Assembly: GCA_040881945.1 (NCBI GenBank)
Contig: JBBECF010000190.1
Location: 1 to 12,899, forward strand
DNA: 12,899 bases
DNA from: JBBECF01 sp040881945
GTDB lineage: Bacteria; Pseudomonadota; Alphaproteobacteria; Dongiales; Dongiaceae
Direction of reading: 5' to 3'
The notes beneath the pieces are model-generated. The model was not told the DNA's origin. It saw only the letters and a program-made list of their open reading frames with translations, and did no database searches. The position numbers and the translations under genes are program-made. Of the stretch, positions 6,317 to 12,899 are shown in pieces (position 1 is the first letter of the stretch; every line of letters starts with the position of its first letter).

Positions 6317-7306
6317 ATGCAGCGATCGCGCCCCGCCCCGACCCCGCCCGCTTCCGGCGACCTCCGCCCGATGACGGCGCCGCGCTACACCGGCCTCGCC
6401 ACCTTCATGCGCGCGCCCGTGGTGCAGGATCCGGCCGAGGTCGACATCGCGCTCATCGGCGTGCCCTTCGACGGCGGCGTCACGAACCGTCCCGGCGCGC
6501 GCCACGGCCCGCGCGAAATCCGCAACATGTCGAGCCTGATGCGGGCGATCCACCACGTTTCGAAGATCGACCCCTATGCGCTGTGCCGGGTCGGCGATCT
6601 CGGCGACGTGCCGTTCCCCCGGGTCTACGACCTCGAAGGCTCGCTCGCCGACATCGCGGCGTTCTACCGCCGGGTGCATGCAGCGGGCGCGGTGCCGCTC
6701 AGCGCCGGCGGCGACCATTCGATCACGCTCCCGATCTTCCGGGCGATCGCCGCCGACCGCCCGGTTGGCATGGTCCATATCGACGCCCATACCGACACCT
6801 GGGACGAATTCCTCGGCTCGAAGTTCACGCACGGGGCGCCGTTCCGGCGCGCCGTCGAGGACGGGCTGCTCGATCCGAAGCGGACCGTGCAGATCGGCAT
6901 TCGCGGCGCCCAGAACACGGACGAAGGCTGGACCTTCTCGCTGTCGAGCGGCATGCGCGTGATCTTCATGGAGGAGTTCACGGCGCTCGGCGTCGCGGCG
7001 GTCATCGCCGAGGCGCGCCGCGTCGTCGGCGACGGCCCGACCTACGTCTCGTTCGACGTCGACGGCCTCGACCCGGTCTATGCGCCCGGCACCGGCACGC
7101 CCGAAATCGGCGGCCTCACCACGCGCGAGGCGCAGGAGCTGCTGCGCGGGCTGCAGGGCCTGGACCTCGTCGGCGGCGACGTGGTCGAGGTGGCGCCGCC
7201 CTTCGACCCCAGCGGCAACACCGCGCTCGTCGCCGCCACCATGATGTACGAGATCCTGTGCCTGCTCGCCGATGCGGCGGCGCGCCGGCGGGGCCGCCGG
7301 CGATGA
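6317..7306 (+). CDS. Ureohydrolase (agmatinase/arginase family), 3-guanidinopropionase-like
   Basis: This 329-residue enzyme belongs to the binuclear-manganese ureohydrolases, which cleave a guanidino group into urea and an amine. All six metal ligands are present: His134 ('GGDHS'), Asp156, His158 and Asp160 ('IDAHTD'), Asp247 and Asp249 ('SFDVDGLDP'). 'PGTGTPEIGG' and Glu291 follow as in the family. The segment 'TNRPGARHGPREIRN' with 'SSLMRAIHHVSKIDPY' strongly recalls guanidinopropionase GpuA of Pseudomonas rather than agmatinase SpeB (from memory). The substrate loop 162-172 after the DAHTD motif differs from the GpuA I recall, so the exact guanidino acid is open. AAGGA (6307-6311) supports the ATG at 6317; M19 (6371) is an alternative. 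The Arg-rich tail (RRRGRRR) runs into the creatininase start, with which it shares ATGA (7303-7306). It is the first gene of the operon. Confidence 0.9.
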   Translation: MQRSRPAPTPPASGDLRPMTAPRYTGLATFMRAPVVQDPAEVDIALIGVPFDGGVTNRPGARHGPREIRNMSSLMRAIHHVSKIDPYALCRVGDLGDVPFPRVYDLEGSLADIAAFYRRVHAAGAVPLSAGGDHSITLPIFRAIAADRPVGMVHIDAHTDTWDEFLGSKFTHGAPFRRAVEDGLLDPKRTVQIGIRGAQNTDEGWTFSLSSGMRVIFMEEFTALGVAAVIAEARRVVGDGPTYVSFDVDGLDPVYAPGTGTPEIGGLTTREAQELLRGLQGLDLVGGDVVEVAPPFDPSGNTALVAATMMYEILCLLADAAARRRGRRR

Positions 7307-8061
7307 GCGCGGTGCTGATGGCGGAGTTAAGCTGGCCGGAATACGCGCGGGCGTTGGCCGACAACCCGGTGATCTTCGTGCCCTGCGGCGCCCTGGAACA
7401 GCACGGGCCGCATCTGCCGCTCGGCGTCGATGCGCTGTTGTCGACGCGGCTTGCCGTCGAGGTCGCCGGCCGCGTCGGCGGGCTGGTCGCGCCGGCGCTC
7501 AGCTACGGCTACAAGTCGATGCCGAAATCGGGCGGCGGGCCGCACTTCCCCGGCACCACCAACCTCGACGGCGCCACGCTCTCGGGCCTGGTGCGCGACG
7601 TCATCCGCGAGCTGGCGCGCCACGGCGCCCGGCGCCTGTGTCTGCTCGACGGCCATTACGAGAACCAGTGGTTCCTGACCGAAGGCATCGACCTGGCGCT
7701 GCGCGAGGTCGGCGCCGCCGGCGTCCGGGTCATGCGCTTCGAATATTGGGACTTCGTCTCCGACGACACGCTCGCCCGCGTCTTCCCCGACGGCTTTCCG
7801 GGCGTCGCGCTCGAACACGCGGCGGTGATGGAGACCTCGCTGATGCTGCATTGGTACCCGGCGATGGTCCGCCAGGACCTGATTCCGGACAATCCGGCCG
7901 CCGACTTTCCGCCCTACGACATCTTCCCGGCGCATCGGGACTGGGTGCCGGAGAGCGGCGCGCTCACCTCGGCCAAGGCGGCGACGGCGGACAAGGGCCG
8001 CATCATGGCCGAGCAGTACGTCGACAGCATCGTCGCCGCCGTCCGGCGCGAATTTCCCTGA
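7303..8061 (+). CDS. Creatininase-family amidohydrolase, close to true creatininase
   Basis: This 252-residue protein resembles the Pseudomonas creatininase (about 260 residues, creatinine to creatine) over its whole length, not just the broad superfamily. Metal ligands match: Glu32 and His34 in 'GALEQHG', Asp43, and His118 and Glu120 in 'GHYEN', equivalent to Glu34, His36, Asp45, His120 and Glu122. 'YGYKSMPKSGGGPHFPGTT', 'LARHGARRL', 'YWDFV' (Trp149 for Trp154) and His172 (for His178) are also kept. The lid residue Trp174 is replaced by Val168 ('PGVALEH'), so the ring substrate may differ. The start is fixed by the ATGA overlap with the ureohydrolase gene, implying coupled translation and a two-step reaction. 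A longer reading frame upstream is only the ureohydrolase gene out of frame. Confidence 0.92.
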   Translation: MSAVLMAELSWPEYARALADNPVIFVPCGALEQHGPHLPLGVDALLSTRLAVEVAGRVGGLVAPALSYGYKSMPKSGGGPHFPGTTNLDGATLSGLVRDVIRELARHGARRLCLLDGHYENQWFLTEGIDLALREVGAAGVRVMRFEYWDFVSDDTLARVFPDGFPGVALEHAAVMETSLMLHWYPAMVRQDLIPDNPAADFPPYDIFPAHRDWVPESGALTSAKAATADKGRIMAEQYVDSIVAAVRREFP

Positions 8062-8104
8062 GGGCGGCGGTCGATCCGCGACAGGCAGCAATCACGAAAC
8101 ATCC

Positions 8105-8110
8105 GGGAGG
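8105..8110 (+). promoter_or_regulatory. Strong ribosome-binding site of the binding-protein gene
   Basis: GGGAGG lies 5 nt before the ATG at 8116. It is the strongest such site in the operon; the permease and ATPase genes have none that is obvious. This fits a binding protein made in excess over its membrane partners. Confidence 0.6.
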
Positions 8111-8115
8111 CTGAC

Positions 8116-9138
8116 ATGAAACGTCCATTCATCGGCACAGTGAAGGCGGGGCTGTTCGGCGCCGCCGTTATCGCGGCGATCGCCACGGCGGGCGCGCCGG
8201 CGCGGGCGGCGGACGTGATCCGCTGCGCCTATCCGTTCTGGTTCGGCTTCGCGCCGGTGCCCGTGGCCATAGCGCAGGGCTATTTCGCCGAGGAGGGTCT
8301 GGAAGTCACGACCGTCTTCGACAACGACCGCGCCAACGTCATGCCGGGTCTCGAGCGCGGCGATCTCGACTGCACCATGCGCACGATCGGCGAGCACATG
8401 TCGCGGCCGCTGACCGCCGACAGCGGGCTTACGGTCATCGGCACGATCGACGTGTCCGTCGGCGCCGACGGCGTCGTCGCCGCGCCGGGCATCGACTCGG
8501 TCAAGGACCTCGTCGGCAAGATCTTCGCCGGCGAGATCAACCACCCGGGCACGGTCATGACCCAGCATGCGCTGAGCAAGCTCGGCTACAGCCTGGACGA
8601 CCTGACGGTGAAGCTGATCGCCACCGACGACGCCAGCGCCGTGTTCGAGGACCCCACCGTGGCCGCCGTCGCCACCTGGGAGCCGATGATGAGCGAGATC
8701 GTCGCCAACACCTCGCGCAAGGGCGCGAAGATCCTGCTGTCGTCGGCGGATTTCAACGGCCTGATCACCGACGTGATCATCGTCAACACGGACAGCCTCA
8801 AGGCAAATCCCGGCAAGTACGCGGCCTTCCTGCGCGGCATCTACCGGGCGGTCGACCTCTACAACAAGGACCCGGAAAAGTTCCTCGAGCTCGCGGCGCC
8901 GGTGTTCGACGTGACGCCCGAGCAGATGAAGGCCGACCTCGGCGGCGTCGATTACACCTCCTTCGAGGACGCGCTCGAGTTCATGGGCACGAACGACAAG
9001 CCGGGCAAGCTCAAGGACGTCGTCGTCGCGCTCGATGCCATCAACATGGAACTCGACCTGCAGGATTCCTCGCTGAACTACGAGGACATCGCCGACGCGA
9101 CGTTGCTCCAGGCGCTGTTCCTGGGCAAGACGCGCTGA
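8116..9138 (+). CDS. ABC transporter substrate-binding protein, NitT/TauT (SsuA/ThiY-like) family
   Basis: This 340-residue periplasmic protein has a signal peptide (KR start, hydrophobic run, cleavage near 'ARA-AD', residues 31-32) and the NMT1/SsuA-type two-lobe binding fold. The start of the mature part, 'IRCAYPFWFGFAPVPVAIAQGYFAEEGLEV', is the typical first strand and helix of the family. 'GLERGDLDCTM', 'SVKDLVGKIFAGE', 'AVATWEPMMSEIV' and 'DFNGLITDVIIVN' follow in the usual order. No lipobox cysteine is present, so it is probably soluble. In other bacteria importers of this same class accompany guanidine-degrading enzymes and urea carboxylase relatives. Its place directly after ureohydrolase and creatininase genes (54-nt gap) suggests a guanidino or cyclic guanidino ligand, by inference. 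Confidence 0.93.
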   Translation: MKRPFIGTVKAGLFGAAVIAAIATAGAPARAADVIRCAYPFWFGFAPVPVAIAQGYFAEEGLEVTTVFDNDRANVMPGLERGDLDCTMRTIGEHMSRPLTADSGLTVIGTIDVSVGADGVVAAPGIDSVKDLVGKIFAGEINHPGTVMTQHALSKLGYSLDDLTVKLIATDDASAVFEDPTVAAVATWEPMMSEIVANTSRKGAKILLSSADFNGLITDVIIVNTDSLKANPGKYAAFLRGIYRAVDLYNKDPEKFLELAAPVFDVTPEQMKADLGGVDYTSFEDALEFMGTNDKPGKLKDVVVALDAINMELDLQDSSLNYEDIADATLLQALFLGKTR

Positions 9139-9144
9139 CCGCCG

Positions 9145-9194
9145 GGCCGGACGCGCGCGCGGGCGGTTCGCCGCCCGAGCGTTCGCGTCCGGCC
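9145..9194 (+). repeat. Large nested stem-loop between binding-protein and permease genes
   Basis: An 11-bp perfect outer stem pairs 9145-9155 with 9184-9194 (GGCCGGACGCG / CGCGTCCGGCC). Within it a 7-bp perfect stem (9160-9166 with 9171-9177) closes on a TTCG tetraloop. A few more pairs are possible between (9156-9158 with 9179-9181). The structure begins 6 nt after the binding-protein stop and ends 31 nt before the permease ATG. Such hairpins after binding-protein genes commonly protect the upstream message and lower downstream expression. No T-tract follows, so full termination is unlikely. Confidence 0.75.
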
Positions 9195-9225
9195 GGCTCC
9201 GCTTTCCCCGATCGCGGCCCGCGCC

Positions 9226-10011
9226 ATGAATCTTCGCCCGCTCTTCCGCTTTCGCGCCAGCGCCGACAGCAATGCGGAATGGTTCGTGGCGGTCCTCGCC
9301 TTCGTCGGTTTCGTCGCCGTCTGGCACGCGATCGCCTATTTCGAGCTGCTGCCGCAACGCTTCCTGCCGCTGCCGTGGAGCGTGGTCGAGGCGCTCTACC
9401 GCATGCTCGCCGTCCAGGGCTTCCTCGAGGACATCTGGATCAGCCTCGCGCGGGTGTGGGCGGCGTTCCTGCTGTCGGTCGTGATGGCGGTGCCGCTCGG
9501 CATCTTCATGAGCAGCTACCGCATCGTCGGCGCGATGACCGAGCCGATCGTCGATTTCATCCGCTATCTGCCGGTGCCCGCGCTTGTGCCCCTGCTCATC
9601 ATCTGGCTTGGCATCGGCGAGGAATCGAAGATCGCGGTGCTGTGGATGGGCACGTTCTTCCAGCTCGTGCTGCTGATCGCCGACGACGCCAAGCGGGTGC
9701 CGCGCGAGTTCATCGAGATCGGCTATACCTTGGGCGCCCGGCCGCGGCAGATCGTCGCCGACATCGTGTTCCGCTCGATCCTGCCGACCATGGTGGACAA
9801 TCTGCGCATCACGCTCGGTTGGTGCTGGACCTATCTGATCATCGCCGAGATCGTGGCCGCGAACACCGGCATCGGCCACTTCATCTGGTCGATGCGGCGG
9901 TTCGTCAAGACGCCCGAGGTCATGGCCGGCATCCTCACCGTCGGCGTCATCGGCCTCCTGACCGACCAGGCGATCCGCTACGCCCACCGCCGCTGGTTCA
10001 GGTACCTCTAG
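9226..10011 (+). CDS. ABC transporter permease, NitT/TauT (SsuC/TauC-like) family
   Basis: This 261-residue inner-membrane protein shows about six hydrophobic segments, including 'WFVAVLAFVGFVAVWHAI' near the N terminus, 'VWAAFLLSVVMAVPLGIFM', 'VPALVPLLIIWLGIG' and 'IAVLWMGTFFQLVLLIA'. The cytoplasmic coupling (EAA) loop is 'EIGYTLGARPRQIVADIVFRS', which docks the ATPase. 'WTYLIIAEIVAANTGIG' and the C-terminal helix complete the binding-protein-dependent permease domain. Only one permease gene is present, so it would work as a homodimer, as in the sulfonate and taurine systems. The ATG at 9226 has no visible ribosome-binding site and lies just after the large stem-loop. The ATPase gene begins 1 nt after its stop. 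Confidence 0.93.
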   Translation: MNLRPLFRFRASADSNAEWFVAVLAFVGFVAVWHAIAYFELLPQRFLPLPWSVVEALYRMLAVQGFLEDIWISLARVWAAFLLSVVMAVPLGIFMSSYRIVGAMTEPIVDFIRYLPVPALVPLLIIWLGIGEESKIAVLWMGTFFQLVLLIADDAKRVPREFIEIGYTLGARPRQIVADIVFRSILPTMVDNLRITLGWCWTYLIIAEIVAANTGIGHFIWSMRRFVKTPEVMAGILTVGVIGLLTDQAIRYAHRRWFRYL

Positions 10012-10012
10012 G

Positions 10013-10836
<824 letters not shown>

Positions 10837-10840
<4 letters not shown>

Positions 10841-11613
10841 TCCGCTTCGACTTCTCGGGCAAGCGCGTGCTCGTCACCGGGGCCAGCCGCGGCATCGGCT
10901 TCGCCGTCGCGCAAGGCTTCGCCGCGGCCGGCGCCGAGCTCGCGATCCTGGCCGACGACGCAGGCGTGATCGAGGCCGCGGGCCGGCTGTCGGCCTCGTG
11001 CGGCCGGCCGGTCGCCGGCCATGTCTGCGACATTACCGACCGCGCCGCCGTCGCCCGCGTCGTCGGCGGCCTCGGCCGGCTCGACGTCCTGGTCAACAAC
11101 GCCGGGCTCGAGCTGATCACGCCGATCCGCGAGGACGGCGAGGGCGTCGAGCGGACTTTCCGCCGCATCGTCGAGGTGAACGTCCTCGGCAGCTACGCCG
11201 TCACCCGCGAGGTCGTGCGGACCATGCAGGCCGGCGGCCGCATCCTGTTCACCGCCTCGGTCTGGGGCAAGACGGCGGTGGGCGAGTTCAGCGCCTATTG
11301 CGCCTCGAAGCACGCGGTCATCGGCCTGATGCGCTCGCTGGCGCAGGAGCTGGGGCCGTCCGGCATCGCGGTCAACGCGATCTGCCCCGGCTGGGTGCGT
11401 ACCGAGGCGTCGCTGCGCTCGCTCGGCGAGATGGCGCGGCGCGCACGCCGCGCCGAAGCGGACGTTCTCGACGGCATCCTGGCGGCGCAGGCGGTGGGCG
11501 GGCTGATGGCGCCGGACGACGTCGTGTCGATCTACCTGTTCCTGGCCTCGGACGCGGCCGCCAACATCGCCGGCCAGAGCTACAACGTCGACCGTGGGGA
11601 GTTCATGTCCTGA
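10837..11613 (+). CDS. Short-chain dehydrogenase/reductase 1
   Basis: This 258-residue classical SDR has the nucleotide motif 'TGASRGIG' (14-21), 'NNAG' (87-90) and the catalytic set Asn115, Ser141, Tyr154 and Lys158 ('YCASK'). After the second strand it has Asp40-Asp41 ('ILADDAG') where NADP enzymes usually carry a basic residue, so NAD is the likelier cofactor. 'AICPGWVRTEAS' and 'NIAGQSYNVDRG' complete the fold. It overlaps the ATPase gene by ATGA and the next SDR gene by one base, so it belongs to the transporter operon. The probable job is oxidation of an alcohol or reduction of a ketone in the imported compound or its breakdown product. The substrate cannot be read from the sequence. 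Confidence 0.9.
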
Positions 11614-12362
11614 TGCGCAGTCTCGAAGGCAAGCGGGCGCTCGTCACCGGCGGCTCGCGCGGCATCGGGCGGGCGATCGCCCGCGCCTTCGCCGCCGAAG
11701 GCGCCCATGTCGCCGTCACCTACAACGCCCACGGCGCCGAGGCCGCCGAAGCGGTCTCCGAGATCGTCGGCGCCGGCGGGCGCGCCTTCGCGGTGGCCGC
11801 CGACGTCGCCAACGAGGCGCAGGTCAAGGCGCTGTTCGCCGAGGCGGTGCCACGGCTCGGCGGCCTCGACATCGTGGTCAACAACGCCGGCGTCATATTG
11901 GAGCGGCCGCTCTTGCAGACGACGGCGGCGGAGTTCGACTGGCTGATGGGGGTCAACCTGCGCGGCGTCTTCCTGGTCGGCCGCGAGGGCATCCGCGAGA
12001 TGACGGCGCGCGGCGGCGGCCGCGTCGTCAACGTCGCCTCGGACCTCGGCTTCTTCGGTCGCGAGCAGTACTCGGTCTATTCCGCCTCGAAGGCGGCCGT
12101 CCTGACCCTGACCCGGTCCTGGGCCAAGGAGTTCGGCCCCGCCATCCTGGTCAATTCGATCGCGCCGGGGCCGATCGACACCGACATGCTCCGCCTCGCC
12201 AACATGAGCCCCGAATGGCGCGCCAAGGAGGAGCAGATCCCGCTCGCCCGCGTCGGCCGGCCGGAGGAGGTGGCGGCCGTCGCCGTCTTCCTCGCCGGCC
12301 CCGGCGCCACCTACGTCACCGGCCAGTCGATCGGCCCCAACGGCGGCAGCGTCATGCCGTGA
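11613..12362 (+). CDS. Short-chain dehydrogenase/reductase 2 (FabG-like)
   Basis: This 249-residue classical SDR has 'TGGSRGIG' (12-19), 'NNAG' (90-93) and the catalytic set Asn115, Ser143, Tyr156 and Lys160 ('YSASK'). The C-terminal 'PGPIDTDML' and 'YVTGQSIGPNGG' are as in FabG-type enzymes. I chose the ATG at 11613, within the TGATG that ends the first SDR, since it begins the protein at 'RSLEGKRALVTGG' as expected. The frame stays open far upstream through the first SDR gene, but that reading is an artefact. The pair is not a recent duplication by eye, as the two proteins differ throughout. A specialised catabolic role is more likely than fatty-acid synthesis, given the operon. It is apparently the last gene of the operon. 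Confidence 0.9.
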   Translation: MRSLEGKRALVTGGSRGIGRAIARAFAAEGAHVAVTYNAHGAEAAEAVSEIVGAGGRAFAVAADVANEAQVKALFAEAVPRLGGLDIVVNNAGVILERPLLQTTAAEFDWLMGVNLRGVFLVGREGIREMTARGGGRVVNVASDLGFFGREQYSVYSASKAAVLTLTRSWAKEFGPAILVNSIAPGPIDTDMLRLANMSPEWRAKEEQIPLARVGRPEEVAAVAVFLAGPGATYVTGQSIGPNGGSVMP

Positions 12363-12421
12363 GCCGGGATCGGCACCGGCCTTTCGCGCGGCGCGGGATT
12401 GCGCTAGGCTGATCGGATGCA

Positions 12422-12451
12422 GGGCCGGGCGGCCGTGCCCGCGGCCGGCCC
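12422..12451 (+). other. GC-rich inverted repeat before the response regulator
   Basis: GGGCCGG (12422-12428) and CCGGCCC (12445-12451) form a 7-bp inverted repeat with a 16-nt GC-rich loop, ending 19 nt before the response-regulator start. It could mark the end of the preceding operon or fold in the leader. There is no T-tract. The chance of a random match is considerable at this base composition. Confidence 0.25.
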
Positions 12452-12470
12452 GATAGGGCGTGAAGCATCG

Positions 12471-12899
12471 ATGCGGATCCTCATCGCCGACGATCACACG
12501 CTGTTCCGACGCGGCTTGGCGCTGGTCCTGTCGCGGCTCTATCCGGGCGTCGAGGTGGTCGAGGCCGGCGACGCCGACGGCGCCGTGAAAGCGGTCGAGG
12601 CGGACGCCCGGTTCGACCTCGTGCTGTGCGATCTTGCCATGCCGGGGATGGACCAGCTCCGCGGCCTGCAGGCGCTGCGCGAACGCCTGCCCGATGTTCC
12701 GGTCGTCATCCTGTCCGCGATCACGAACCAGGCCGATATCGTGCGTGCCATCGAATGCGGCGCGCGCGGCTACGTGCTCAAGTCGGTCGGCGACGAGACG
12801 CTGAAGCACGCGCTGTCGCTGATGCTGTCCGGCGAGACCTACCTGCCGTCGGACGCCTTTCTCGATCGTGAGCGGCACTGGGTCGGCGGCCGCCCGGAC
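12471..12899 (+). CDS. Response regulator, NarL/FixJ type (3' end outside window)
   Basis: The 143 codons present encode a complete receiver domain. The acidic pocket is Asp7-Asp8 ('ILIADDHTLFRRG'), the phosphorylation site is Asp54 ('VLCDLAMPGM'), and the switch residues are Ser82 ('VVILSA') and Lys104 ('GYVLKS'). The 'DDHTLFRRGL' start and 'GARGYVLKS' are typical of NarL/FixJ regulators, which carry a LuxR-type DNA-binding domain at the C terminus. That part lies beyond the window. Residues 125-143 ('LPSDAFLDRERHW...') are the beginning of the linker. I chose the ATG at 12471. An in-frame ATG at 12417 would add 18 residues of unlikely sequence. It has its own leader 108 nt after the SDR gene, so membership of the guanidino operon is doubtful. 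Confidence 0.85.
   Translation, partial: MRILIADDHTLFRRGLALVLSRLYPGVEVVEAGDADGAVKAVEADARFDLVLCDLAMPGMDQLRGLQALRERLPDVPVVILSAITNQADIVRAIECGARGYVLKSVGDETLKHALSLMLSGETYLPSDAFLDRERHWVGGRPD

Noticed and set aside
6295..7302. Upstream extension of the creatininase frame, making a 588-codon protein
   Set aside because: The extra residues are Arg/Pro-rich and lie out of frame across an intact ureohydrolase gene. The ATG at 7303 gives normal creatininase length.
10998..11612. Upstream extension of the second SDR frame, making a 454-codon protein
   Set aside because: The extension is a frame-shifted shadow of the first SDR. The ATG at 11613 gives a normal SDR N terminus.
12417..12470. Earlier in-frame ATG for the response regulator
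   Set aside because: It would add 18 Ala/Gly/Pro-rich residues before a receiver domain that normally begins right at MRILIADD. There is no ribosome-binding site there.

Overview
The window is uniformly G+C-rich DNA, roughly two-thirds G+C by eye, with tightly packed genes, frequent ATGA or TGATG start-stop overlaps, and protein families typical of a chromosome of an alphaproteobacterium (Rhodospirillales- or Hyphomicrobiales-like). The taxonomic call is an inference from gene style and from a small exported protein (4765-5250) whose relatives I know mainly from alphaproteobacteria. No tRNA, rRNA, CRISPR array, transposase or IS end was seen, and no stretch over 300 bases lacks a gene. The longest gaps are 4629-4764, 6191-6316 and 12363-12470.

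Region 1 (1-2712) is a mercury-resistance locus. A divergent MerR-type regulator, cut by the window edge, faces merT-merP-merF-merA across a textbook MerR operator (9-bp dyad in a 19-bp promoter spacer). MerP binds periplasmic Hg(II), MerT and MerF are two different inner-membrane importers, and MerA reduces Hg(II) to Hg(0). MerA lacks the N-terminal metal-binding domain. No merD, merE or merB lies in the window.

Region 2 (2756-5250) holds ordinary chromosomal genes: an exported DUF3179 protein and NAD kinase on the minus strand, the latter with a good sigma-70 promoter, and a divergent small exported protein of unknown function.

Region 3 (5252-12362) is the most interesting part. A LysR-type regulator is divergent from an apparent seven-gene operon: a GpuA-like ureohydrolase and a close creatininase relative joined by ATGA, then a NitT/TauT-family ABC importer (binding protein, permease, ATPase), then two short-chain dehydrogenases joined by ATGA and TGATG overlaps. 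I infer a catabolic system for a guanidino compound: import, opening of a cyclic guanidino (creatinine-like) ring by the creatininase homologue, release of urea by the ureohydrolase, and possibly oxidation of a hydroxylated part by the dehydrogenases. The creatininase homologue keeps the metal ligands but has Val at the position of the substrate-lid Trp174 of the Pseudomonas enzyme, so its substrate may not be creatinine. The operon also has a hairpin with a T-tract just before the first gene and a large nested stem-loop between the binding-protein and permease genes.

Region 4 (12471-12899) is the start of a response regulator that runs off the window.
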